In this document: piece after piece, positions 51,518-63,016 of the stretch | How the letters are laid out: every line of letters begins with the position of its first letter | Position numbering within the stretch: position 1 is the first letter of the stretch | Assembly (NCBI GenBank): GCA_011634665.1 | Contig: WAEK01000005.1 | Span: 1,807,001 to 1,871,000 of the forward strand | Reading direction: 5' to 3' | DNA length: 64,000 bases | From: Mortierella sp. BCC40632 | Lineage: Eukaryota > Mortierellomycota > Mortierellomycetes > Mortierellales > Mortierellaceae | Program-made: the position numbers and the translations under genes | Notes under the pieces: model-generated | Databases searched by the model: none | What the model was told of the DNA's origin: nothing | What the model saw: the letters and a program-made list of their open reading frames with translations, nothing else

Positions 51518-52807
51518 CTATTAGCGACCACGGGCGCTCTGTATCACTAATATCAAAAGAAGGATGTTCATGCACACCCCAGTCTGCGGGGAAGGGAGGA
51601 GGGGGGAGGGAAAGGTTTCTGGAATCCGCGGGACAACGACAAATCTGAAATGAGTTCCAGTGACTGACTGACTGACTTCCAAGAATCTTTTCTGCAATTG
51701 GAACAGAGGCAAAGTCTCGCGCGAGTAAGAGGAAAGGAGGTATTCTATCTTCTTTCCTCCAGCCTCCCCCTGCAATCGCGATTGCTACCGTACCGAATGG
51801 ATACTGTGCCTAGAAAAAAGGAATCGAGGAGGCGTTTGACCGAAAAAGGGGGAAAATCGAACGATAAGGGTAGAAAAGCGCGATTCTCATCCCCCTTTCC
51901 CTTTTCTCCCCTTTTCTTACTTTTTTAAGACTCTTTTTAATTTTACTCTCGAGTCGAATACTGTTTTACCCTGATGTCCAAGCCAATCGCATGGCCATAG
52001 AATGGCTCCAGCAAACCGGGGAACTCTAAAAAGTTACAATTGCTTACTGGAGATCGTCTTCCGATTCCATGCTCGGACAATAGAGTAGTCCTCTTCTTCT
52101 TCCCAAGATACTAGATGGGGTTTCAATGGTTCAGATGGAAGTATCGAACTAAAGCCCATATTCTTGGATGGGTGTAGAAGGTATCAAACAAAGGTCCAGC
52201 GGTCGAAATTAGGCCCTATCCTCTCCGAAAAGACAGTTCAAGACAAGAAGGGCTATCAAACACCTTTTTTTTTTTTTTTTAACCCTCCTCCTTCCCTCCC
52301 CTCTGGTCATCTATTTCCTGGCTATTATCAAGTCACTTCAGAGTTGAACACACGGGGCATTGGAAGGCAAAGACCAATGTGGTTCAGGCACCCAAAAGTA
52401 AAAAAAAAAAGTCGAGAGAAGATTCTGGAATCGGTTTGTCAGAGTTAGTCGATCCCGGCATAAAAAAAAAAAAAAAAAAAAGGGACAATGGGGCAGTGGT
52501 TTCAGATTTGTGTAGGTGTGTGTCGAGGAGTGGGTGGGTAGCTTTTGAACAACAAGAGTCCTTCACTCTCATTCTGACTCAATCTCTTTTTTTTTTTTGC
52601 TGCGACCCGTCCGTCATTGTATCTTTTTTGGGTGGTTTCAAAGAAACACTGTACTGCTGGGCATGCTTGCCTTCGCTTGTCTTCCTGGGGATGCTCTGCG
52701 CAGGATATCTGTCTCTCACATGTGGGTATAACATAACATTCAACTATTCTCGATGATGCAATGACTCTCTCTCTCTCTCTTGTTCCAGACCACCTCATGC
52801 CATGGCT

Positions 52808-53118
52808 TGTGGTCAGGATTCTTCTAAAGAACAGGTCAACAAAAGCCTTTCCCCCTACACTTCCTATCAATGAGCCAATCTTCTTTCTTCCATAGCCAAT
52901 CTCACTGCTGAGCTCGTCATCATGGTCAACGGGTTCCCTCTGCTCTCTCTCTGTCTCTGTCTCTGTCTCCCTCTCTCTCTCTCCCTTCATCTAGAAGCTC
53001 AATGCTGCAATGGAATCTCTGTCAACCGCTGAGCAACAACTAGTATGTCCAGTGTATCTCCCTTCCTCCTTCCCATAATATCCCACGCTCAGTAGAAGCT
53101 AATGAATGTAGCGACTCT

Positions 53119-53161
<43 letters not shown>

Positions 53162-53358
53162 GAGCCTGATGAGAAATGGCTTTCTGCATAACAGTGGCTC
53201 ACGCAATCTTTGAATGATAAAGTTGAGGCGATGGTAGAGAGAGAAAGAGAGAGAGCCGGGGCCTCGAAGCAAGAAAATGAAAATAAAGTCGAGATCTCGG
53301 GTTCTTTGTTGGATTATCAAACATCCAAGAACATCGACCTGTCTCTTCTATTGTCTCG

Positions 53359-53391
<33 letters not shown>

Positions 53392-53470
53392 AAGAAAGAA
53401 AGAAAAAGAAAAAAAGAGCAAGGCTGCATATCTCATATCCATATCTACCGCGTCGATGAGGTGCTCTTGA
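52808..53470 (+). CDS. Candidate small multi-exon coiled-coil gene, unrecognised
   Basis: Several short stretches look like exons with splice signals. One at about 52896-52923 follows CATAG and reads NLTAELVIM. Another at 52995-53042 lies between CTAG and GTATGT and reads KLNAAMESLSTAEQQL. A third starts after ACAG at 53194 and reads WLTQSLNDKVEAMVERERER, then ENENKVEISGSLLDYQTS, before entering an A31 tract and ending at 53470. The heptad-like pattern suggests a small helical or coiled-coil protein. The 5' end, the first junction and the family are unresolved. ATG at 52802 or 53010 are possible starts. Confidence 0.25.
53121..53160. repeat. T40 homopolymer
   Basis: Forty consecutive T, the longest mononucleotide run in the window. 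Confidence 0.97.
53359..53389. repeat. A31 homopolymer followed by GAAA units
   Basis: Thirty-one A followed by a few GAAA units, about 200 bases downstream of the T40 run, so the two could pair as a large A/T hairpin in single-stranded form. Confidence 0.95.
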
Positions 53471-53732
53471 GGAATGCAGTAAGAAAGGGACCGGAGGGTG
53501 GGAGCAGGGGTGGAGGTAACTGAGCACTATGCAGAAAAAAAGAACTTGGTCCAGACGGATGGCGTGCTGTTCAAGTGTCGAAGCAGAGAACAATTAGGAG
53601 ACCACGTGCTCATGGGCGTCTGTGACTGCACCGAGCTGACTCTGGCCGAAAAGGCAAAACAGATCATGGATAGGGTCCGTTTCCATAACCCCCCTGTCAT
53701 CCTCCTCCTCCTCCTCTCTCACCCTCGACATC

Positions 53733-54020
53733 ATGGCCTTCTTTGCAGCCCTCTCCCGCTCTGTAGCATATCGCTTCACAGCTAACGCCAACCGCCCATC
53801 CATCGCTATGGGTGTCATGGCCCGGTTCCAGAACCAGCCCATGCAGCTTCAGACTAATGCTGCTTGTGCATCCATGACTGGATTCGGAGCTCCCTCAAGA
53901 GGCATGAAGGTCCGCGCCTCGGTCAAAAAGATTTGCGATGGCTGCTCGTCTGTCAAGCGTCGTGGCCGTGTCTTTATTATCTGCAGCAAGAACCAGAAGC
54001 ATAAGCAGAGACAGGGATAA
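53733..54020 (+). CDS. RTC6: Mitochondrial large-subunit ribosomal protein bL36m
   Basis: A single exon of 95 residues. The last 38 residues are a complete bacterial-type L36: [20 protein letters not shown] and then [18 protein letters not shown]. The zinc-ribbon ligands are present (CDGC, later C and H). The first 57 residues are a basic, Arg/Ala/Ser-containing leader ([20 protein letters not shown]) suited to mitochondrial import and then removed. bL36 helps fold 23S rRNA near the GTPase-associated centre. The start is the only upstream in-frame ATG near the leader. Confidence 0.95.
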   Translation: MAFFAALSRSVAYRFTANANRPSIAMGVMARFQNQPMQLQTNAACASMTGFGAPSRGMKVRASVKKICDGCSSVKRRGRVFIICSKNQKHKQRQG

Positions 54021-54957
54021 AAGAAGGAGAAAAAATGGACTAGAAGGTGGCACGTCAATTTTTTGTTTATTTGGTTGAAAAAACGAGATGGTCGGGAAGA
54101 CTAGGATGAGCCTGAAAGGGGTAAGTGAAAAAGAAAACAAGACACATACACACACACACACACACACACATACACACACCTGTGAAGCAAAGTGGATTTT
54201 ACCAATATACATGAAACAAAAACGATGATATAAATGCATACATAGTATACTAACTTGGCCATTATTGCTCCATACTCTTCCCTCCTCCAAAGCATACTAC
54301 TGGAAGACGTCGCCGACCATGTGACTTTTTATTATTATTGACCAGAGCCAGGATGCAGTAGTGACAGGACCGGAAACAGGATGAATAAAAGAATAAGGGA
54401 TCTTTTTCGGACATCTATCTCGACACCATTCTTTTTTCTACTTCTTTTTATTGTTATTCTCGGCATTTCTTTCTTTTTTTTCTTTTTTTTGTACTTTTAC
54501 TCGCTACTCTACGACCATTCGTCTCAAGTCCAGGATATTCCATCATCGGTCATCTCAGCAAACCATCTCGATTTCAATAAAGATAGAGAGAGTTCCCTAG
54601 AAACTCTTTTACTCCTCTTTCATACCTACAGGTGTCCAGAATGCTCTTTTTTTTTTTTGTTCCACTTGATCAGGAGGAGTTTGCGGATCTCATGTAAGAA
54701 AGAAAAGGAAAAGAAGAAGGAAAAAAGAAATCGGACATTTTGGGAAACAATACAGCATGAGGAATACAAGGTTGAGAGAAAAAGAGAGATGACAGATTAT
54801 CTATCGACCGAGTTTCTGGAAGGAAAAAGGAACTTACGGGAAACAATACGGCATGAAGAATACATTCTTGGGACAAAGTTGGGAGAAAGAGAGAGCGTTG
54901 AAAGATTATCTATCAACCAAGTCTCTGGAAGAATATATATAAAGAAAACTAAATTTA

Positions 54958-54997
<40 letters not shown>

Positions 54998-56101
54998 TAT
55001 CCGAGACGAACACAAAAATGGTCTGTACTTGGAAGACAAGAAGAACGTAAGTTATGGTCTAGCCCCACTGATAGTCCTGTGATAGAGCCACTCTGAAAAT
55101 GGGGGCAATGGAATGTATGCTCAATGGAATACCCGGCAGATCAATGTTTAAGGATGTGGGCAAGGTGATGGATGGTGGATTGGGTCCATGAGATCTTTTT
55201 GTATTGTTGTACGATAATCGAGGAGGAGAGGAGAGGAGGAGGAGAAAAGCTTGGGCTTGGCGTCATTTGTCAGGTCCAAATGCCAAGCGGCCTACGACTG
55301 CGGATCACTGGGCCACGCGTTTTAATTTATGTGTAAAGGTGTCTGGTGTGAGTGTGTGAGTAACTGAGCGAGTGTGTTTTTTCCCACAAGCATGGAAACA
55401 CGTCGGTCTAACTTTCGGGTTGGTCCAAAGTCAAAAAAAATATTATGAGAGCCACGATGGTTGTCAAGGAAGGTGCTAAAAAGAAACAGTCGGTCGAGTG
55501 CGAATGACTGGTCAAGACTGTTTCCCATGAGCACCTTGTTCTCTCGCTCTCTCGCCCAATTCCACTTTTCCCGCTTAAAGGGATGAGAGGGTGCAAGTGA
55601 ACGAGAGTGGAAAGCAACGAAACAACAAAGAGAGCGATTTTGTGATGCGTGGACACAATCGCTCATGCATTGGAGAAAAAGTGGGAAAGAGCGAGGAAGA
55701 GAGATAGAGAGCGAGACGGGGTAGAATCATCTGAGCTAGGCGTGTTCCCCACCGATCCACTGGAGCAACCCCATGCCCACGAACGGCTGAAGAGAAGGGA
55801 AAGAGAAAGAGACTAACTATCAAGAGTAATGTAGTCTGTGAATAGTCCACGATATTGATATTGCCGCATGGCTACTTTCTGCTCTCTTTCTCGTTGGCTA
55901 TTTCAGGGGCACCATCCGACTCTAGCTCGCGCCACTTTTTTTTTTTTTTTTTTTTTTTTTTTCTTCTCTCTCTTCTTCTTTTCTTCTTTCCTTCCATCTC
56001 TTTCCTCTTTCTTTCCCACCCTTTCCTTTCCCTGCTACTCTTGCTCTCTTCCTTCCCAGTCTTGTACATTGTCCCTTCCTCAAGAACCCACGGTTTCGAC
56101 A
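54021..56101. other. Intergenic region, no gene seen
   Basis: It holds (CA)n at 54149-54180, T-rich patches (54468-54490, 54650-54660), an imperfect tandem duplication (54742-54935), (GA)n at 54961-54994 and a T26 run at 55937-55962. From about 55860 the + strand becomes pyrimidine-rich up to the aminopeptidase ATG. Confidence 0.6.
54742..54935 (+). repeat. Imperfect tandem duplication, unit about 96-109 bases
   Basis: GGGAAACAATAC(A/G)GCATGA at 54742 recurs at 54838. The segment GATTATCTATC(G/A)ACC followed by TCTGGAAG at 54795 recurs at 54904. The offset grows from 96 to 109 bases because of indels in the GA-rich middle. Both copies stay open in one + frame but no family was recognised, so this is treated as a non-coding duplication. 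Confidence 0.75.
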
Positions 56102-59100
56102 ATGTCGCCTTCGAATCCCAATCGAGTCGTGCTTCCCACGAATGTCACACCCTCGCATTATACCCTGACCATCACTCCGGACTTCAAGGAATTCACTTTC
56201 CGAGGCTTTGTCGAGATTGAGTAAGTCCTACGCGTCCATCTCTGTTCATCTCTCTCATTCCTCTCATTCTTCTCGGTTCATTCCTTGGGTCTTGTCTATA
56301 TGACAGGAAGACGAGAAATTGAAGAGTGAGAAAACTGAGAGCACGCGATCCTGGGAATTTTTTGGGATACACTGGCCAAGACCAAAAAAAAAAAAAAAAA
56401 AAGAAGAAGAGTCGGTCACTTTGGTCATTTATTCCGCCAAAGAGCGAACCATGGGGAAGAGAAAACAAAAAATAACAAGAAAGTAAACAAGACCAATGCA
56501 GGAATATTAAGCACGGCGGAGATGACTTGAACCAAAGGACCACCAGATACTAACATGCCTCTCTCTTACTTTTTCTCTATCCCGCGACTGGGTTGCTCTA
56601 CTCATCCATAGCATCAACATCAATGAGCCGACAAAGACAATCCAGATTAACACTAAGGAGCTCTCCATCCGGTGGGGTCGCGTCGAGATCGATGATAACA
56701 CGTACGTATCTTCCATCATGTTCTCCACATTGCCACTGACTCGTGTCTCTCTTTCTTTTTTCGCCTTTTTTTTTTCTCTTTTGTTTGTGTTGGCTGGGCC
56801 TTGGTAAAAAAAAAAAAAAAGAACGAGCGTGCCCTGTCTTCTGGGGTCCGTGCGGATATCTGGGCCCACAGATCGTTTTTGAATTAAAACCTCTTTTTTC
56901 CCCTTCCTACTGCAAACCAGGCACGAAGCAGTCGAGACGACATTTGATGAGCACCGTGACACGACCACGTTTGTCTTCGAGTCCGAGTTGCCCAAGGGCC
57001 CTGCCAAGTTCACTATTTACTACGATGGTGTCCTCAACGATAAGATGGCTGGATTCTACCGATCAAGCTACAAGGACAGCGAGGGCAACACCAAGTACAT
57101 GGGTGTGACCCAATTCGAGGCCACGGACGCTCGCCGGGCCTTCCCATGCTGGGATGAACCCTCAGTCAAGGCCACCTTCTCGATCAAGCTCTGTGTCCCT
57201 TCTGAGCTCACGGCATTGTCGAACATGCCCGTGGAGCAGATCACGGCTGTCGAACCCGAGGAAATGACCTATCACTTTGAGAAGACTCCAATTATGTCGA
57301 CTTATGTAAGCAATTGGGAAAAAGAGAGAGGAACAGACCCGGGGTCCTGCTCAATCTGGGAGATGGCACAACAATAGACCAGGATCAAAAAAAATCCAAT
57401 TTTGTGCGAGTCAAATATGCGTGTGCAAGGACTGTGACCGAGCTTGATTGTTCAAATGAGGGTTTAACGTTCATGTATTCATGTCCATGTATCCTCTCCC
57501 GTTTCCTAAAATGTGCATGCGTTTTTTTTTTTTTTTTTTTTAGCTTATTGCCTGGGCTGTTGGTGACTTTGAATACACAGAAACGACCACCACCAAGCTG
57601 AAGAACCCTGTTGTTTGCCGTGTGTACACGCTTCCTGGATTGAAGGATCAAGGACGATTCGCACTCGAGATCACACCCAAGATTCTCGAATACTTTTCTG
57701 AAATCTTTGGAACCGACTATCCCTTGCCCAAGCTTGACCAGATTGCCGTGCCTGACTTTGATATGGGTGCGATGGAGAACTGGGGTCTGGTCACGTACCG
57801 CACTGTTGCTCTGCTCTTTGACGAAAAGACATCTGACATTAGATTCAAGGAACAAGTTGCATCAACTGTCGCTCACGAGCTTGCTCATCAGTGGTTTGGC
57901 AATTTGGTGACGATGGAGTGGTGGGATCATCTCTGGTTGAATGAGGGCTTTGCCACCTGGGTCGGTACCTTGGCGGTGGATCACCTTTTCCCCAAGTGGG
58001 ACACCTGGTCGACCTTTGTTGTTGCAGATGTGCAACGAGGCATTGCATTGGATTCGCTCCGGAGCTCGCATCCCATTGAGGTTCCTGTAAACGATCCCCA
58101 TGAGATTCACCAGATCTTTGACGCCATCTCGTACTCCAAGGGAGCCTCAGTGATCCGTATGTTGAGCAACTGGTTGACAGTTGACGTGTTTTTGGCTGGT
58201 ATCCGTCGCTACCTCAAGCGCCACGCGTACAAGAATGCAACATCAGATGATCTGTGGACGGCATTGTCGGAAGAGTCCAAGATTGATGTAGGTGAATTCA
58301 TGAAGACCTGGACACGCGTCATTGGTGTCCCTATCCTGGACGTGACCGAGTCGGAGGGCGCCGTCTCTGTGGAGCAGCACCGATACCTGTCTACGAACGA
58401 TGTCAAGCCCGAGGAGGATGAGACTATTTGGTGGATCCCCCTGGGTGTGGCCCCAAAGCCTGCCTCGATCGTGGATGCCAACCAGACCCTCAAGACGCGT
58501 TCATTGCAATTCGAGGTGGCTGAGGGTCCTTATCTGTTCAACAAGGACTATTCAAGTCTCTTCCGCACCAACTACCCCGCCACTGCCATTGCTCGCATTG
58601 GAAAGGCCATCTCAGAGGGTTCTGATCTGGTTGGATTGACGGATCGCGCAGGCCTCGTTGCCGACATTTCTTCTCTTGCCAAGTCTGGACACACCCCCAC
58701 AAATAACTTTTTGGATTTGGTCCAATACTACAAGAACGAGGAGACCTATGTGGTCTGGGAGCTCTTGGCAGCCCGTGTTGGTGAAATTGCATCCATCTTT
58801 TCGGATCACGAGCGCGTGTATGAGGGTATGAGACATTTCCAGAGGACATTGGTGGATGGAATGGTTCAAAAGTTGGGTTGGGAGTTCCCTGAGGACGAGG
58901 ATTATTTGACGAGCCGACTTCGTAATGTGATTCTGCGAAGTGCCGGTCGTGCAGGCCATGAGGCGACCGTGGCAGAGGCGAAGCGTCGGTTTGCTATCTT
59001 TGCTTCGGATCCTAGTCAGGAGTCAATCTTGCACCCATCTATCCGTCAGACAGCCTTTGAGATTGTGTTGACCAATGGAGGCGAGGAGGAGTTCCAGCAT

Positions 59101-59559
59101 GTGGTCAAGTACTTTAAGAATGCGCCCAAGCAGGATCAACAGGTGGTTGCTCTTTTGGCTCTTGGCTTTGTTCAGGAGAAGGAGTTGATCACGCAGGTGT
59201 TGGAGTTGGCCATCTCGGAGTATGTCCGTCCACAAGACATTACCTATGTGTTGGCAGGACTATCAACCAACCCTGCATCGCGTCGTCAGACTTGGGAGTG
59301 GACCAAGACCAACTGGGAGAAGCTTTCGGAACGGTACAAGTCTTCGATGAGCATTTTGGGAGCTTGTGTCAAGTTCCCCTTGTCACAATTGTCGGATGGA
59401 GCTTTGGTGAAGGATGTGAAAGAGTTCTTTGCTGACAAGGATACCAAGGACTTTCAGCGGTCGTTGGATCAGGCGATTGAGGGTCTGACTGTCAACTCTG
59501 CATGGGCTGCGCGTGAGCATGAGAGTCTTGCAGAGTGGTTGGTCTTGAACAAGTACTAA
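56102..59559 (+). CDS. APE2: M1-family zinc aminopeptidase (Ape2/Aap1/NPEPPS type)
   Basis: Four exons, 56102-56220, 56612-56701, 56921-57305 and 57544-59559, join in phase to 869 residues. The protein removes N-terminal residues from peptides, probably in the cytosol since no signal peptide or membrane anchor is visible. The substrate motif GAMEN lies at 273-277. The zinc site is HELAH (309-313) with the third ligand Glu332 in WLNEGFA. The ERAP1-like C-terminal helical domain follows. Its size and the motif order match yeast Ape2/Aap1 and human puromycin-sensitive aminopeptidase. Intron 3 ends in a T-run against its acceptor. A pyrimidine-rich leader precedes the ATG. Exact orthology to APE2 versus AAP1 cannot be decided. 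Confidence 0.93.
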
Positions 59560-62500
59560 GCTGGAAAGAAAAGGGAGAGAGAGCGTAGTAGTCGTCTCTG
59601 ATTACGCCAATGTGCAGGGGGTGGATTTGGCGCGACAAACAGGAACAGAGCGGTCATGATGATGAAAAAGTCAACCACCCGCAGCGAGTTGTAGAGTTAA
59701 TGGTAGCTGATGGGAAAGTGTGGGGTCAAATGTGGAAGGGAAGGGGCAAGGATACGTATTTCTACGTAGTCTACTAGATATGGACTCTTTGACAAACACT
59801 TGGTTAAAAGTTTTTTTTTTTTTTTTTTTTTTCTCTTGGCAGGTGTGACTTGTGTCCCTTTTGGGGCTCGCTTTTTTAGGCTCGACTCTAAATAATTGCT
59901 CTTCTCTTTTACTGAGTTTGCATGAATTGCGAAGGGACCACCTGGCCAAAGTGTCCCAAGAGACAAAAAAGCACAAAAGAAAGTCAGTGCTCCTCTCTCT
60001 CTGAGGAGAGAGAGAGAGAGCGAGAGAGAGGGACAGGAGAGAGCGGTAGGGGAACACCAATCAGCACAATGCATCGCGTCCTTTTCTTTCTTTCTTTCTT
60101 TCTTTCTTTTGTTCTTTCTTACTTACTTTTCTTTTCCCCTCCTGCTACCCCCCTTCCCCACTCGCCCCTCACTTACTCGCCCACACTCACTCATACTCTT
60201 CGTTTTGCTTGCTCTTGTACAACCAGGCCCAGGCTACGGGGAGAAGCTCGCTCGCATCTTGCTTTTTTGGTTGCAAAGAGGAAGGGGTGGTGGTGGTGGT
60301 GGTAGGTGTGTGTGTGTGGAGGGTGGAGAGGTTTGTGGTTTCTATCATCATCATCTTCTTCTTCTTCTTTATTAACATCATTAACATCACCAATATCACA
60401 AACATCATCAACACCATCATCATCATCACCATCATCAGACAAAGAAGTAACAGGTGAAAGGGGAATGGTGTCCACTCAGCAAAAGCGACAGCAAACGTTT
60501 GAAAAAAGAGGTCTGAGCAGGAAACGGTTAGGTTGTCCAAAAAAAAAAAAAAAAAAATGCTGAACCAGTCTAACAGGCATCTTGGTCGAGCGGACTGAGG
60601 AGAGCATGATCCTGTTTTTTTTTTTTTTTTTGTTCGTGACTAACCCACCGAAAGTTGCGACTCGAATAATGCAGGTTCGACGACTTCTTTTTCTTTCTTT
60701 TTTTTTTCTTGCCTGATACAAGGACGCCATTAGTGCCAGTTAGTTTACTGTCGCCATCAGCGGAGAAACCAGAAAGATAGGAACATGTGCATTGATTGCA
60801 AAAAAAAAAATAAAGAGTTTTCTCTCCACGCGCCCTTTTGGTTCTCATTCTCTCAGACTGACGACTTTAATGCAGGGTGAAGAAGGCTATCGAGGAGAAG
60901 AAGAAGAAAAAAAAAAGATCCGAAGCCGAGAGGGCGGGGGGGCAGGCTTTTTTTGAGCACGTAGTTCGAGGTTTGCATGCATGCATGCCCGTGCCCGCGT
61001 CGTGTTCAATTGCCCAAAAGACTCATACCGCGAGATGGGGTTCGCTTTTTTGGGAAGATAAAAAAAAAACAAGACAGATTGGAGAGTAGCGTGTTAGATG
61101 CAAAGACCGGGCGCCGAGGTGTCAATACACGCGGCCGAAAGAGAGAGAGAGAGAGAGAGGATAAAACGATAATAAATGAAAAGAGTTATGTAAAAAAAGA
61201 AGAAAAGGCTTGATGAGATATATTCCTAGGAACCCCCTGGAACACTCGCGTGTTCACACACATACACCTACATACAGATACACATCATGTTGGTGGGCCT
61301 AATCTGCTTCGTGTTCCATCGGCAGCAGCAACAGCAGCAGCAGCAGCAGCAGCACATCGTTTCCACAGTTATTAGGGGGCAAGTAGGACACACAATACGG
61401 CTGCACAGGAAGTGAGCCCGTCGCAGTCGCAAGCGGAGAGAAGGAAAAAAAAGAACTCCAACAGTACAGTGTACTGAACAGACTAGACTATTTACCCACT
61501 GCTTTACAGCACTTCTCACCAGGGAAGAGAACATTCAATTGTCTGCAGATAACCGCATGGACGCTGTCGTCTTCATTTGTTCACTCCCCGCCCTGTCTGG
61601 CCTCGGTCCTTTTCGACCCCGCTCGGCTCCCTCCCCTTTCAATCGTCTTCTCTCTCAATCGGATAACAGTCAACTGAAATGGTGTGTGGATGTGTGTGAG
61701 TGTGTGTGTGTGTGTGTGTGTATGAGAGAGTGAGCGTCCTACAAGTTGTACCAGCCGTACGCATCACGCATACACATGTGTGTGCTGTAGATGTGTGTGG
61801 AGTAGAAAACGAACACGAGATGAAGTATTGACCTTGGTGGCGACGACGAGCGCCGGGGGCGCTGGGAGGTGAGGGGGTAGGGGTAAAAGGTTGGGATGAA
61901 TGGCCCTGAGAGCAACAAAAGGCGAGCGAGCGAGCCAGAACAAGGTCGCCTTGCATGCACTGCATCTCTGTGCATCTGTGCGCGGCTTGTGCACCTTGAA
62001 CACCTGAAGGGGAGAGACCAAAGAGACCGACCAACAAAAGGACCTCGGACGCGGATGGGCGTGCGTGCGTGTGTGTGCGTGCGTGCTTTTCATCTGCATC
62101 TGCGCGCAAATGCACATTCATGTTGGTCCAGCAGAGGTGGATCCTCCCGTCGGCTCATCATTGACTATTCGTCCCATTTGTGTGCCATTGGTTCATGGTG
62201 CATCACATCATTTTGTGTTTTTTCTTTTATCATCATTTTGGGTGGAGAGGATGGCTCTCATTGCACGCGCTCACTTTCTCTTGGTCTGTCTGTCTGTCTT
62301 TCTTACTTTCACTCCTCTCCTACTCTTCCTCTCCTTCCTCCTGTCCCCTGGGCAGGTGAGAGAGACAAAAGAGAAGGAGAAATAGAAGGGAAAGAGAGGG
62401 AAAGAAGAGACAGAGACAGAGAGAGACCCAGTGGCGTCCTTCTGGGAGTAGACCCTGTCCCTCGTACATGGATATTGCTCCACTGCCAGTGTATACGTGC

Positions 62501-62601
62501 GCCGCGACGCAGCCATCACTGCTCTGCTCTGACAGGCTCCAAATGTCCTTTGGGTCCGCGTTTTTTCACCCCACTGTCGCTCACTCCTGTCGCTGTCGCT
62601 A

Positions 62602-62637
<36 letters not shown>

Positions 62638-63016
62638 GAGTGAATGTGTGTGTCAGTGTGAGGAAGACTGAGTGTGGGCCCCACCGCTCGTTCTCTTCTC
62701 TTTCTTCTTTGCTGCCACCATCTTAAGCTCTTTTTTCCTTTTCTTCCTCTTCTTTCTCTCCTCTCTCTTCTCTCTCTCTCTCTTCTTCTTCCTTTTCCAT
62801 CAAATCCATCAAATCCATCCATTAAATCACCTTGCCATCATCCATCCGCCGGCGCCCATCCATCCCCTTCTCTCTCCTCATCTTTCCATCTTTTTCTCTC
62901 CTTTCCATCCTCCCGCCATCCCATCGTCCATTAATGTTCACCTCTCACTGTTCTTTCTCTCTCTCTCTCTTTTTTTTTTTTTTTTTTTATTCTTCTATTC
63001 TTTCCCCCCATATCCG
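59560..63016. other. 3.5 kb intergenic region, no gene seen
   Basis: T-run at 59812-59831, GA tracts (60006-60028, 61141-61160), a TCTT repeat (60085-60108), GTG and CAT triplets (60286-60440), A/T homopolymers (60540-60557, 60614-60631), CAG triplets (61321-61353), (GT)n at 61698-61722 and a CTG array (62607-62635). From about 62690 the + strand is strongly C/T-rich up to the next ATG. Open frames are low complexity. Confidence 0.55.
62607..62635. repeat. (CTG)n trinucleotide array
   Basis: About nine perfect CTG units outside any recognised gene; a mirror CAG array lies at 61321-61353. Confidence 0.85.

Larger units (their letters stand above)
51334..53732. other. Intergenic region with coding-like pieces and homopolymers
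   Basis: The first 200 bases are the 3' UTR of the methyltransferase. The rest has T and A homopolymers (52264-52280, 52461-52480, 53121-53160, 53359-53389) and a possible small gene at 52808-53470, annotated separately. The last part is the promoter of the bL36m gene, with a CTC repeat directly before its ATG. Confidence 0.5.

Noticed and set aside
51963..52036. Short plus-strand tail reading PDVQANRMAIEWLQQTGEL then stop
   Set aside because: Looks like a protein C-terminus but no upstream exon could be connected; too short to support.
60585..60685. tRNA-like elements: TTGGTCGAGCGGA (A-box-like) followed by GCAGGTTCGACG (B-box-like) about 75 bases later
   Set aside because: The acceptor and T-stem arms do not pair, and an 18-base T-run lies inside. 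No cloverleaf can be drawn, so it was not called as a tRNA.
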